Shown here piece after piece: positions 34,806 to 43,603 of a stretch of DNA of 64,000 nt. The translations under genes were made by a program, and so were the position numbers. The stretch spans positions 62,001-126,000 of the forward strand of contig NZ_JAKZHX010000017.1 of assembly GCF_022568815.1 (NCBI RefSeq), given 5' to 3'. The DNA comes from Undibacterium paludis. GTDB taxonomy: Bacteria; Pseudomonadota; Gammaproteobacteria; Burkholderiales; Burkholderiaceae_D. Below the pieces are notes generated by a model, which saw only the letters and a list, made by a program, of their open reading frames with translations, ran no database searches and was not told the origin of the DNA. The stretch's first letter is position 1. Every line of letters begins with the position of its first letter.

Positions 34806-34861
34806 GTCCAGGATCACTTTGAACACAGACACGACCTCATTTTTACTGAACAGGAATACCC

Positions 34862-35707
34862 TTGAATACCGTATCCATCACCCCGCAAATTCATGTCGAC
34901 AACCACAAGCCTTTCGTCTTGTTTGGTGGCATGAATGTACTTGAATCCAAAGACATGGCCTTGCGTGTCGCCGAAGAATATGTACGCGTCACCAGCAAGC
35001 TGGGCATACCCTATGTGTTCAAGGCCAGCTTTGACAAGGCTAACCGTTCGTCCATTCATTCCTACCGTGGCCCTGGCCTGGAAGAAGGTTTGAAGATTTT
35101 TGAAGCCGTCAAGACTGAATTCGGTGTACCGCTGATCACAGACGTGCACGAGCCATGGCAAGCCGCGCAAGTGGCGGAAATCGTCGATGTGCTGCAACTG
35201 CCGGCCTTTCTGGCGCGCCAGACTGACCTGGTAGTGGCACTGGCTAAAACCGGTCGCGTGATCAATATCAAGAAGCCACAGTTCCTGAGCCCTTCACAGG
35301 TACAGAATATCGTCGAAAAATTCCATGAAGCAGGCAACAAGCAACTGATACTCTGTGATCGCGGCACCTGCTTTGGCTACGACAACCTGGTCGTCGACAT
35401 GCTCGGTTTTGCCGTGATGAAAAAAGTTACCAACGACATCCCCGTCATCTTTGACGTCACCCATGCCCTGCAGCAACGCGAATCAGGCGCAGCCGCATCC
35501 GGCGGCCGCCGCGAACAGATCGTCGAACTGGCCCGCGCCGGCATGGCGACTGGTCTGGCAGGCCTGTTCCTCGAAGCGCATCCTGATCCGGCGCAAGCTA
35601 AATGCGATGGCCCTAGCGCCTTGCCGCTGGACAAACTGGAACCATTTTTGGCACAACTGAAGGCACTGGATGATTTGGTGAAGTCGTTTGGGAAGTTGGA
35701 GATTTGA
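34862..35707 (+). CDS. kdsA: 3-deoxy-8-phosphooctulonate (KDO-8-P) synthase, TTG start
   Basis: The 281-residue enzyme condenses arabinose-5-phosphate and PEP for LPS inner core. It shows LFGGMNVLESKDMALRVAEEY, YVFKASFDKANRSS, RGPGLEEGL, LITDVHEPWQA, NIKKPQFLSP and FLEAHPDP. The only start giving the full N terminus is TTG 34862, preceded by ACAGGAAT. It is a rare start codon for a core gene. pyrG and eno, the usual neighbours in Burkholderiales, are absent. Confidence 0.95.
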   Translation: MNTVSITPQIHVDNHKPFVLFGGMNVLESKDMALRVAEEYVRVTSKLGIPYVFKASFDKANRSSIHSYRGPGLEEGLKIFEAVKTEFGVPLITDVHEPWQAAQVAEIVDVLQLPAFLARQTDLVVALAKTGRVINIKKPQFLSPSQVQNIVEKFHEAGNKQLILCDRGTCFGYDNLVVDMLGFAVMKKVTNDIPVIFDVTHALQQRESGAAASGGRREQIVELARAGMATGLAGLFLEAHPDPAQAKCDGPSALPLDKLEPFLAQLKALDDLVKSFGKLEI

Positions 35708-35735
35708 GGAAGTGGTTTGAGACAACAATCCTGAT

Positions 35736-35765
35736 CAGACTGGACGACGTAGGCAATCCAGTCTG
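35736..35765. terminator. Inverted repeat after kdsA
   Basis: CAGACTGGA and TCCAGTCTG are exact complements around a 12-nt loop, 29 nt after the kdsA stop. There is no T-run, so a terminator role is uncertain. Confidence 0.35.
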
Positions 35766-35790
35766 CAAATGATTAGGTCAGATTAAATCT

Positions 35791-36234
35791 ATGTACGACG
35801 ATCTCAATCATCTTTACCGCTTCCCTACCAGAGCGGCCATTGATGCTCTCGCCAGTCGCTTCAATTTACCCAATACCAGGGACATGCAGGATTGGGAATA
35901 TCAGGTTGCTGATGCAAATAGAATCAATGAATTTCTTGCGGCGTATGATAGTGGGGAATTGAGCGACGATGAAAAATTCACGCTTGCAGCCATGCTTTTC
36001 CAGTCATTTTGGAATGCACTGGATGAAGGCCAGACTTTTTTGAATAGTGCAGGCTGGAAGCATTTTCTGGATTTGATTGAACAAGATATAGAGATACATA
36101 TTTATCTTGTCTGGTATTGGTCCAGCGTTGAAAAGTCTGAAGCTGATATTGAAAACCCTGATTATATGTTTTCGATCAGCCCTTTCATACGGCCAATTCT
36201 TTTGCGGCACCAAGCTAAATTTGCCAGACATTAA
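35791..36234 (+). CDS. Hypothetical acidic protein
   Basis: A 147-residue soluble protein rich in Asp, Glu and aromatic residues (YDDLNHLYRFPTRAAIDALASRF, LAAMLFQSFWNALDEG, IEIHIYLVWYWSSVEKSEAD). No motif is recognised. Small acidic all-helical proteins of this kind are often annotated as immunity-type or orphan proteins, but no toxin gene is adjacent. It lies between kdsA and a repeat-rich gap and appears to be an accessory gene. Confidence 0.65.
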   Translation: MYDDLNHLYRFPTRAAIDALASRFNLPNTRDMQDWEYQVADANRINEFLAAYDSGELSDDEKFTLAAMLFQSFWNALDEGQTFLNSAGWKHFLDLIEQDIEIHIYLVWYWSSVEKSEADIENPDYMFSISPFIRPILLRHQAKFARH

Positions 36235-36695
36235 ATTAATGTACTGCGCCTGGACGTTGTTACTGAGTATGCTTTGAAAGCATGAATCTTGGCTGCATTG
36301 TTGTTGGCTTTTTGCTGTTCCGATGTGTCGATGCCTTTGCTGCGAGGCAGAAAATGGATTAAGAAATGACCGTTGTTTGAGCGTAGCGAGTTTCGGGCAT
36401 TTCCCATTTTTTGACTTGCAGCAAAGGGGACACCCGCAGGGGGCAGCGACGCCTCGGTCGCCTTCTTTTGCATTCTTTTCTTGGCGAGACAAGAAAAGAA
36501 TGTAGCTGCCGGGCTACCCCCGGCCTGTGGTCGTAAATAACTTACGAAGGTATTTGAAAATCTAGTTCGTAATTTGCACGAGCATGAATTGCTACTTTAT
36601 GCGATATGATACGAACGTCACTGGATTCCAGCTAACACCACGCTGGAATGACGTTGCTAAAGGCACGGAGTTACACTTAGCCACTAGACATGTTG
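36235..36695. repeat. Non-coding repeat-rich region
   Basis: This 461-nt gap contains no convincing gene. It holds an exact 13-bp hairpin (CATTCTTTTCTTG, loop GCGAGA, CAAGAAAAGAATG, 36471-36502), a GCCGGG/CCCGGC hairpin (36508-36524) and a CGTCA..TTCCAGC/GCTGGAATGACG palindrome (36616-36653). The stretch 36310-36480 resembles a non-coding repeat I recall from related betaproteobacteria, where spurious short proteins are often called in it. Confidence 0.55.
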
Positions 36696-37691
36696 CTATG
36701 CGCCAGTTGCTCTCATTAAGGTTCTCATCGCCCCTCGAACCTCATCCACTGTCGCAGGCACCCCACTATCTCCAAGATTAATAATCCTGTCCGACCAGTT
36801 CCCCTCAGTCTTCCAGCGCGGCGAAGCGCAATAGATTTCTATGGTCGGGGTTTCATAGGCAGCGGCTATGTGGGTCAGCCCGGTATCGACACCGATGGCA
36901 AGGCGTGCTTTTTGTGCGAGCAAAGTTGCTGCCTGCATGGAGAGTGCAGGCAAGACGCTGGCATTGGGCATGACGGCGGCCATGGCTTCTGCTTCGGCTT
37001 TTTCTGCGGAACTGCCCCAGGGCAGCAGTATGGGTAATCCGTAGTTTTTCAATTCGGCAGCAATCGCCTGCCAGTGCTCGCGCGGCCATTTCTTGGCGGC
37101 GCCTGCGGTGCCATGGAAGAATACGGCGTAGGGTGTTGCAGGTAACCAGGTGCGCTGTTCTGCCGGTATGTCCGGCGCCTGCAGGCCAAAGCTGGCAGGG
37201 CTATCGACGGTATAGCCGCCAGCAACAGCGGCGACCAGGCGGCCGCGCAGGACGGCGTGGGTGCGCTTGTCTACCGGTACGCTGGTGTCGTGGAATATTC
37301 TGGAAATGCCTTCATAACCCGAACCCTCGGTGCCATTGGCCAGGCCGACTTTTTTACCACTTCTGGTCTTGTGCGCCAGTCCCATGATGATGCCGGTTTT
37401 CAGCAAACCCTGGGTGTCGAGTATCAGGTCGTATTGCTCTTGCCTTAACTGGCGGAAGAAGTTTTTAATTTCTTGTCGTGTGGATGCCTGCCCCAGGCTC
37501 TTGCGCCAGCGGCGCAGGGCGAAAGGGTAGATGTTGCTGACACCGGGATTGAGGCGCACCAGCTGCACATAGGCTTCTTCCACGACCCAGTCTATGCGCG
37601 CATCAGGGAAGTGACGACGCAAGTCGTCGACGATGGGCATATTGTGCAAAACATCGCCCAGGGACGAGACACGAACTAGCAGGATTTTCAC
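36696..37691 (-). CDS. waaC: Lipopolysaccharide heptosyltransferase I
   Basis: The 331-residue GT9 enzyme adds the first heptose to Kdo in LPS inner core. Features are KILLVRVSSLGDVLHNMPIVDDLRRHFPDARIDWVVEE, LDTQGLLKTGI, VFFHGTAGAAKKWP and IGVDTGLTHIAAAYETPTI. The start is GTG 37691, just before KILLVRV as in relatives; the frame upstream runs into a repeat. It lies downstream of the polysaccharide operon, separated by a palindromic element. Confidence 0.93.
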   Translation of the reverse strand: MKILLVRVSSLGDVLHNMPIVDDLRRHFPDARIDWVVEEAYVQLVRLNPGVSNIYPFALRRWRKSLGQASTRQEIKNFFRQLRQEQYDLILDTQGLLKTGIIMGLAHKTRSGKKVGLANGTEGSGYEGISRIFHDTSVPVDKRTHAVLRGRLVAAVAGGYTVDSPASFGLQAPDIPAEQRTWLPATPYAVFFHGTAGAAKKWPREHWQAIAAELKNYGLPILLPWGSSAEKAEAEAMAAVMPNASVLPALSMQAATLLAQKARLAIGVDTGLTHIAAAYETPTIEIYCASPRWKTEGNWSDRIINLGDSGVPATVDEVRGAMRTLMRATGA

Positions 37692-37712
37692 GATAGTAGT
37701 AAGACCGAAAAT

Positions 37713-37843
37713 CTCACCACAGAGACACAGAGTCACAGAGAAAAGCAAGAGAAAATCTTTTGGAGTGAAAGTGCTTGGTCAGCACTCTTCACGCTTTTAG
37801 TTTTTCTCTGTGCTCTTCTGTGTCTCCGTGCTTCTGTGGTGAG
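37713..37843. repeat. Inverted-repeat element (CTCACCACAGAGACACAGAG type)
   Basis: The 131-bp element has ends CTCACCACAGAGACACAGAG and CTGTGTCTCCGTGCTTCTGTGGTGAG, complementary with few mismatches. The middle is AT-rich with a second small hairpin (AAGTGC..GCACTCTTCACGCTTTT). A half-related sequence is found at 47415-47492. No gene. Confidence 0.8.
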
Positions 37844-37870
37844 CTTTTATGTTTTGGGTTTAAATTAAAT

Positions 37871-39247
37871 TTAATATGGCAGGACAGCATCTGGCTTGAC
37901 AGCCAGCACGGCTTGTTTCATCGCGTCCTGTATGCGTGCCAGGGCTTCCGGGTTTTCTGCTTCAAAGCGCATGACGATGACAGGGGTAGTGTTCGATGAA
38001 CGTGCCAGGCCAAAGCCGTCCGGGTATTCAACACGCAGGCCGTCGATGGTGATGATTTCGTCAGAACCTGGGAAGCTGGCATTAGCCTGCATGGCGGCGA
38101 TGATCTTGAAGTTTTCGCCTTCGGCCAGTTGCAGTTGCAGTTCCGGCGTTGAGGCTGACTGAGGCAGGCTGTTCAGGGTGGCACTCATGTCGGCCACGCG
38201 GCTGATGATTTCAAGCAGTCGCGCACCAGCGTACAGGCCGTCATCAAAACCATACCAGCGGTCTTTGAAGAAGATGTGGCCGCTCATTTCGCCACCGAGT
38301 GGTGAGCCGGTTTCGCGCAGCTTGGCCTTGACCAGGGAGTGGCCGGTTTTCCACATCAGCGGCACACCGCCGCGTGCCTTGACCCACGGGGCGATATGGC
38401 GTGTGCATTTGACGTCATACAGAATCTGCGCGCCGGGGTTGCGTGTCAATACGTCTTCGGCGAACAGCATCAACTGACGGTCAGGGTAGATGATATTGCC
38501 GTCCTTGGTGACGACACCAAGGCGGTCACCATCGCCATCAAAGGCCAGGCCTATCTCTGCATCGGTGGTTTGCAGGCAGTGTATCAGGTCTTGCAGGTTT
38601 TCCGGGTGCGCAGGGTCTGGGTGATGGTTGGGGAAGGTACCGTCGACTTCACAGAACAGTTCTATGACTTCGCAACCCATGCCGCGGTAGAGGTCGGCCG
38701 CATAAGCGCCGGCTACGCCATTGCCGCAATCGACCGCAATTTTCAGCGGGCGGGCGATTTTGACATCGCTGATGATGCGCTCAAGGTAGGTCGCCTTGAT
38801 GTCATGTGTGCGGTAGCTGCCGCTACCCTGTTTGAAATCCTTGTTCAAAATGGCCTGGTACAGCGCTTGGATGGCGTCACCATAAATCGCTTCACCCGCC
38901 AGCACCATCTTGAAGCCGTTGTAGTCGGGTGGATTGTGACTGCCGGTCACCATGATGCCGGATGCCGCGCCCAGCACATTGGTGCCGAAGTACACCATGG
39001 GGGTGACCACCACGCCGAGGTCGATGACATCCACGCCGGTTGATTGCAAGCCCTTGGCCAGGGCGCTGATCAGGTCGGGGCCGGACAGGCGACCGTCACG
39101 GCCGATGACCACGGCTTTTTCACCTTTGGCGATTGCGGCGCTGCCAAATGCCTGGCCTATCAGGTGGGCGACTTCAGCGTCCAGGGTTTTGCCGATGATG
39201 CCGCGTATGTCGTAGGCTTTGAATATGCTGGGGGAGAGTAGGGACAT
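37871..39247 (-). CDS. Phosphomannomutase/phosphoglucomutase
   Basis: A 458-residue alpha-D-phosphohexomutase of the AlgC/ManB type. It has FKAYDIRGIIG, the phosphoserine loop MVTGSHNPPDYNGFKM, the metal loop LAFDGDGDRLGVV, the sugar-binding GGEMSGHIFF and the phosphate-binding RSSNTTPV. It interconverts hexose 6- and 1-phosphates, supplying precursors for the polysaccharide genes upstream. Confidence 0.95.
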   Translation of the reverse strand: MSLLSPSIFKAYDIRGIIGKTLDAEVAHLIGQAFGSAAIAKGEKAVVIGRDGRLSGPDLISALAKGLQSTGVDVIDLGVVVTPMVYFGTNVLGAASGIMVTGSHNPPDYNGFKMVLAGEAIYGDAIQALYQAILNKDFKQGSGSYRTHDIKATYLERIISDVKIARPLKIAVDCGNGVAGAYAADLYRGMGCEVIELFCEVDGTFPNHHPDPAHPENLQDLIHCLQTTDAEIGLAFDGDGDRLGVVTKDGNIIYPDRQLMLFAEDVLTRNPGAQILYDVKCTRHIAPWVKARGGVPLMWKTGHSLVKAKLRETGSPLGGEMSGHIFFKDRWYGFDDGLYAGARLLEIISRVADMSATLNSLPQSASTPELQLQLAEGENFKIIAAMQANASFPGSDEIITIDGLRVEYPDGFGLARSSNTTPVIVMRFEAENPEALARIQDAMKQAVLAVKPDAVLPY

Positions 39248-39292
39248 GGTTTTTTCCAGTTCAATATAATTCTTGCTGATTTATGCGTATGC

Positions 39293-41224
39293 TTAATGGA
39301 GCAGGCCAGGGGCTGCCTGATTTTCTGTGTTGACTTGCTGGGCTTGCCAGATCAGGTCTTCTATGCCGCATTGTGGCTCATATTCTGCCACTATTTGCAG
39401 CAGCAGGGCACGGATTTGCGGATAATCAAAGGCCGTGCAGGCAGCCTGCAAGTCTTGCAGCAGGGCTTGCAGTTGCTCCCAGGGTAATTCGCTTTCCTGG
39501 GCACGCATGATGAGCGGGTGGGAAGTGCCTTCCACATTGTCGCCTATCAATAATTCTTCATACAGTTTTTCGCCGGGGCGCAGGCCTACATGCTGGATTT
39601 CTATGGTGCCGTCGGGCGTGGTTTCTGATTTGACTTCCAGTCCGCTCAAATGCACCATGCGGCGCGCCAGATCAATGATGCGAACCGGCTCGCCCATGTC
39701 CAGGACGAATACGTCACCACCTTCGCCCATGGCCCCGGCCTGCAAGACCAGTTGCGCGGCTTCGGGGATGGTCATGAAGTAGCGGGTGATTTCAGGGTGG
39801 GTCAGGGTGATTGGCCCACCTGCCATGATCTGCTTGCGGAACAGCGGCACGACCGAGCCGGATGAGCCGAGCACATTGCCAAAGCGCACCATGCAAAAGC
39901 GGGTATGTTGCTGACGGCGAGCACAAGCCTGCAAGATCAGTTCAGCCAGACGCTTGGTGGCGCCCATGACATTGGTCGGGCGAACCGCCTTGTCGGTGGA
40001 AATCAGTACGAAATTCTTGACCCTGGCAGTCATCGCCGCCTGGGCGACGGATAGTGTGCCAAACACATTATTGCGTATGCCTTCTGCCGGATTGTGTTCG
40101 ACCAGCGGTACATGCTTGTAGGCTGCGGCGTGATACAGGGTTTCAACTTCGCAGGTGCTGAAGATGCGGTCCAGCTTGGCGCTGTCGAGTATGGAACCAA
40201 GGAAGGGCAGGATTTCCACCTCGAGTTTCAATTGCTGGCGCAAGCCGGACAATTCCTGTTCGATCGCATACAGGGCGTATTCCGACATCTCCAGCAAGAC
40301 CAGTCTGGCCGGGCGCTGGCGCAAAATCTGACGGCACAGCTCCGAACCGATGGAGCCACCTGCCCCAGTTACCATCACGCGTTTGCCGGTGATGCAGATG
40401 GACAGCAGGCGGGTATCAGGTTCTACCTGGTCGCGACCGAGCAAATCTTCGATCTCGACTTCGCGGATGTCCTGCACGCGCAATTCGCCATTGACCAGGC
40501 TTTGTATTGAAGGCGTGACCTTGATCCTGAGTTTCAGGGGTTCCAGGTTATCGAGTACCTGTTTTTGCCGGGTCTTGCTGATGCTGGGCATGGCCAGTAA
40601 GATTTCACGTATGTCGTGTCGCTCAGCCAGGTCTTTCAGCACTTCAGGGGCAAAGACCTTGACGCCGCCTATGGTCGAACCCTGCACTGATTTGTTGTCA
40701 TCAATGAAGGCAATGCAGACATATTCGCCACCGGCACGCAGGGCTGTAGCCAGCTGCGCGCCGGCCTTGCCCGCTCCGTAGATAGCGATACGGATTGCAT
40801 TCTCAGCCATGTCGGCCTGCAACAGCCAGGCCCTGGCCAAAAAGCGGCTGGCGCCAACGTAGAGGATGGAGCCTGCCCAGAAAAAGCCGAATACCGCACG
40901 CGACAGCGGGGTGATATGCAGCATCACGGCGACAAAAGCCATGAACAGCACGGACAGGGTGACGCCAAAGACGACCACGCTGATGATTTTCTGGTCGATG
41001 AAGCGGATCACGGCACGGTACAGGCCTATGCGTATGAATACTGGTATGGCTATCAACGGTACAGAAACGATGAGCCAGAAGTAATGATTGAACAGGCTGG
41101 CATTAAAGGTTTCATAGCGCAGCCAGATCGCCACGATAAAAGTCAGTGGCAGGCAGATCAGGTCTGCCACCGCAGCCAGCACCTGTTTTTGCAGGCGCGG
41201 CAGATTGAGCAGGGATTGCATCAT
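39293..41224 (-). CDS. Membrane nucleotide-sugar 4,6-dehydratase (CapD/WbpM family)
   Basis: The 643-residue protein has four N-terminal transmembrane helices, a CoA-binding-like Rossmann domain (IRIAIYGAGKAGAQLATAL) and an extended SDR domain (VMVTGAGGSIGSELCRQIL, YHAAAYKHVPLVE, VLISTDKAVRPTNVMGATKRLAEL). The GATKR sequence replaces the usual Y-x3-K catalytic motif, as in WbpM/FlaA1 enzymes that act on UDP-GlcNAc. It probably makes a 6-deoxy-4-keto sugar for the initiating unit, together with the epimerase upstream. Confidence 0.93.
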   Translation of the reverse strand: MMQSLLNLPRLQKQVLAAVADLICLPLTFIVAIWLRYETFNASLFNHYFWLIVSVPLIAIPVFIRIGLYRAVIRFIDQKIISVVVFGVTLSVLFMAFVAVMLHITPLSRAVFGFFWAGSILYVGASRFLARAWLLQADMAENAIRIAIYGAGKAGAQLATALRAGGEYVCIAFIDDNKSVQGSTIGGVKVFAPEVLKDLAERHDIREILLAMPSISKTRQKQVLDNLEPLKLRIKVTPSIQSLVNGELRVQDIREVEIEDLLGRDQVEPDTRLLSICITGKRVMVTGAGGSIGSELCRQILRQRPARLVLLEMSEYALYAIEQELSGLRQQLKLEVEILPFLGSILDSAKLDRIFSTCEVETLYHAAAYKHVPLVEHNPAEGIRNNVFGTLSVAQAAMTARVKNFVLISTDKAVRPTNVMGATKRLAELILQACARRQQHTRFCMVRFGNVLGSSGSVVPLFRKQIMAGGPITLTHPEITRYFMTIPEAAQLVLQAGAMGEGGDVFVLDMGEPVRIIDLARRMVHLSGLEVKSETTPDGTIEIQHVGLRPGEKLYEELLIGDNVEGTSHPLIMRAQESELPWEQLQALLQDLQAACTAFDYPQIRALLLQIVAEYEPQCGIEDLIWQAQQVNTENQAAPGLLH

Positions 41225-41239
41225 GGTTGCCCGCCTCGC

Positions 41240-41803
41240 TTAATGGGTAATGCCGTCACGGCGTACTACTTTGTAAAAGGTCAGGAACAGGATGCGCAAG
41301 TCCAGCATGAAAGACTGGTGTTGCAGGTAATACGCATCAAGGTCCACCTTGACCGGTATCGGTAATTCATCCCGGCCATTGATTTGGGCCCAGCCTGTCA
41401 GGCCGGGTGGAATAGTATGCACTTGCTTTTCAGTGCGCAGGGCAATCAGGTCATCCTGATTGTACAGGGCTGGACGCGGGCCGACAAAGCTCATGTCGCC
41501 AGTCAGTATGCTCCACAATTGCGGTAATTCATCGAGACTGGATTTGCGCAAAAAAGAACCGATGGGTGTCAGGTATTGATCCGGATTGGCCAGCAAGTGA
41601 GTGGCCACTGCCGGTGTTTCGATCAGCATGCTGCGAAACTTTGGCATCTTGAAAATGGCATTGTTGCGGCCAACGCGGTCAGACCAGTAAACGATAGGCC
41701 CGCGTGAAGTCAGCTTGACACAGATGGCGACGATGAGCAGGGGCAGCAGCAGGATCAGGCTGGCGAACAGGGCAAGGCTGAAATCAAAAAGGCGTTTTAA
41801 CAT
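41240..41803 (-). CDS. Initiating sugar-1-phosphate transferase (PglC-like)
   Basis: A 187-residue minimal polyprenol-phosphate sugar transferase. One re-entrant hydrophobic N-terminal helix (FDFSLALFASLILLLPLLIVAICVKL) precedes FKMPKFRSM, FLRKSSLDELPQLWSIL and the FVGPRP motif. It attaches the first sugar phosphate to undecaprenyl phosphate in O-unit assembly. Genes for the sugar precursor flank it. Confidence 0.93.
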   Translation of the reverse strand: MLKRLFDFSLALFASLILLLPLLIVAICVKLTSRGPIVYWSDRVGRNNAIFKMPKFRSMLIETPAVATHLLANPDQYLTPIGSFLRKSSLDELPQLWSILTGDMSFVGPRPALYNQDDLIALRTEKQVHTIPPGLTGWAQINGRDELPIPVKVDLDAYYLQHQSFMLDLRILFLTFYKVVRRDGITH

Positions 41804-41839
41804 GGCGCTTACTAAAATACGAAGTGATTACTGACTTAT

Positions 41840-42805
41840 TCATGGCTGTAACGTGTGGCTGATTGCGTCAACAGTCGCCTGCAAGCCCTGCTCTACGGTA
41901 AAGGCGGGCGACCAGCCCAGCATATTCCGGGTCTTGCTGATATCGACCTGCAGCGACTGACATAGCCGGTCAGCAACACTTTGCCTGCCCAGCAGTTTTG
42001 CCGCCAGGTTCAGCAAGGCCGGTGGAAATGGCCACAACCTGGCCCTGACTTGCATGGCCTGGGCGCACAGGCGCAGCAGTTGCGGTGTCGACAGGTCGCG
42101 CCCGTCCGACACCATGAAAACCTGGTTGCGGGCTTTTTCCATCAGGCGTACATGCATGACCAGGCTGACCAGGTTACCAAGGTACACAAAGCTGCGCTGG
42201 TTGCGTATGCTGGCCAGCGGCAAGGGCAGGCCACGCTGGACACCGCGCAGCATGCTCAGGAAGTTGGCCTTGACACCGGGGCCGTACACCAGCGGAGGAC
42301 GGATGATGGTGACGCTCATGCCGCTGTCCTTGCCCAGTTTGAGTAGCGCCATTTCTGCTTCGTGCTTGGAAATACCATAGGCATCCTGCGGCAGCACGAC
42401 ATCATTGGCGGCAAAGGCATAACCGTTTTCTGTTGCTTCACCATTGACCTTGACCGAACTCAGGTAAATGAATTGCTTGACGCCGGCGGCGGCGGCCTGG
42501 CGTGCCAGGTTCAGACTGCCATCGACATTCACCTGACGGAACAGTTGCAAGGGATCGCTTGCCGTCTCTCGCATGACATGGACACGGGCAGCACAGTGCA
42601 TGACGATATCAATCCCCGGCAAGTATGCTGACCAGTCGGTGTCGGCATCCAGCCCGGTGATCAGGGGATTGTGCATCTGGGCGGCTTGCCAGTTCAGTGG
42701 TTTGCGGGTGGGACAAATCAGATCGGCATGGCTGGCCAGGCAAGCCTGGGCCAAAGCCTGGCCGACAAAGCCGCTGGCGCCCGTCAACAAAATCTGTTGT
42801 TTCAT
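41840..42805 (-). CDS. NAD-dependent sugar epimerase/dehydratase
   Basis: A 321-residue extended SDR protein with the NAD loop LLTGASGFVGQALAQA, MHCAARVHVM, YLSSVKVNG and the active-site Tyr-x3-Lys in DAYGISKHEAEM. It resembles WbpV/GalE-like C4 reductases or epimerases that act with a PglC/WbpL-type transferase and a WbpM-type dehydratase. The exact substrate is unknown. Confidence 0.9.
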   Translation of the reverse strand: MKQQILLTGASGFVGQALAQACLASHADLICPTRKPLNWQAAQMHNPLITGLDADTDWSAYLPGIDIVMHCAARVHVMRETASDPLQLFRQVNVDGSLNLARQAAAAGVKQFIYLSSVKVNGEATENGYAFAANDVVLPQDAYGISKHEAEMALLKLGKDSGMSVTIIRPPLVYGPGVKANFLSMLRGVQRGLPLPLASIRNQRSFVYLGNLVSLVMHVRLMEKARNQVFMVSDGRDLSTPQLLRLCAQAMQVRARLWPFPPALLNLAAKLLGRQSVADRLCQSLQVDISKTRNMLGWSPAFTVEQGLQATVDAISHTLQP

Positions 42806-42808
42806 TGT

Positions 42809-43600
42809 TTAATCGGATGCAGGCAGGTTTGTCCGCCTGTCGTAGACAAAATAGCGGCGCGACAAAAATTTGAGGAAGCTGCGGAAGAACCAGCTGGCAT
42901 GACGTGACACCAGGTTACGGTTCTTGTGGGCTGCCGTATGGGTGGCGTCGAGTTTCGGATAAAAGCGTATGCCCTTGCCCAGCAACTGGTAAGAGCGGTA
43001 GCAGATATCGACATCTTCAAAATACATGAAGTAGCGTGTATCAAAGCCTTGCAGTGTTCGATAGTGCGCTGCATCAAAAGCCAGAAAGGCACCGGACGCC
43101 CAGTCCACATGACAGGCCTCAGTCATGTTCTTCTTGTCATATGGCTCGGACAGTGAGCGCACCGCCACCATGCGCAGCAAGGAAATCACATTCGGGAAGC
43201 GCCTTATGTTGGCATCAATATGCTGGTGCTGCTCGTCGCGGTAGAGGTTGATGGTCGCAATCGGGAAGTCGTCACGCCGCATGTTCTCAACCAGTGTCAG
43301 TATGGTCGCCGGAGTGGTGGTGATGTCAGGGTTCATCACGATGAAGGTGTCGCCTTCATCAAAACCGACGCTATTGCTGATCAGGTCAAACAGGTAGTTA
43401 TTGTTTTCGCCAAAGCCCAGGCCCGGCTGTTCGTCGGTGTAGGACAGACCATGTTGCAGGCAATACGCCTTCAAGAGAGATGAAGGGCGGTTGTCCTTGA
43501 TCCAGACATGCATATTCGCGCCGGCGTCGCGCAGACCACCCATACCGCTTGCGATAAGCAGGTTCTCGTGGCCGTGGCTGACTATTGCGACATGTATCAT
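42809..43600 (-). CDS. Family 2 glycosyltransferase (rhamnosyltransferase-like)
   Basis: The 263-residue GT-A enzyme has MIHVAIVSHGHENLL, an unusual acceptor region GLGFGENNNYLF, the metal-binding VMNPDITTTP and GFDTRYFMYFEDVDICYR. The last is typical of rhamnosyl-type GT2 enzymes. dTDP-rhamnose genes occur in the same operon. Neighbouring genes are only 3 nt away. Confidence 0.9.
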   Translation of the reverse strand: MIHVAIVSHGHENLLIASGMGGLRDAGANMHVWIKDNRPSSLLKAYCLQHGLSYTDEQPGLGFGENNNYLFDLISNSVGFDEGDTFIVMNPDITTTPATILTLVENMRRDDFPIATINLYRDEQHQHIDANIRRFPNVISLLRMVAVRSLSEPYDKKNMTEACHVDWASGAFLAFDAAHYRTLQGFDTRYFMYFEDVDICYRSYQLLGKGIRFYPKLDATHTAAHKNRNLVSRHASWFFRSFLKFLSRRYFVYDRRTNLPASD

Positions 43601-43603
43601 AAA

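Noticed and set aside
36004..36492. Leftward frames in the repeat region before waaC
   Set aside because: Low-complexity translation of non-coding repeat, partly opposite the gene at 35791-36234, without a ribosome-binding site.
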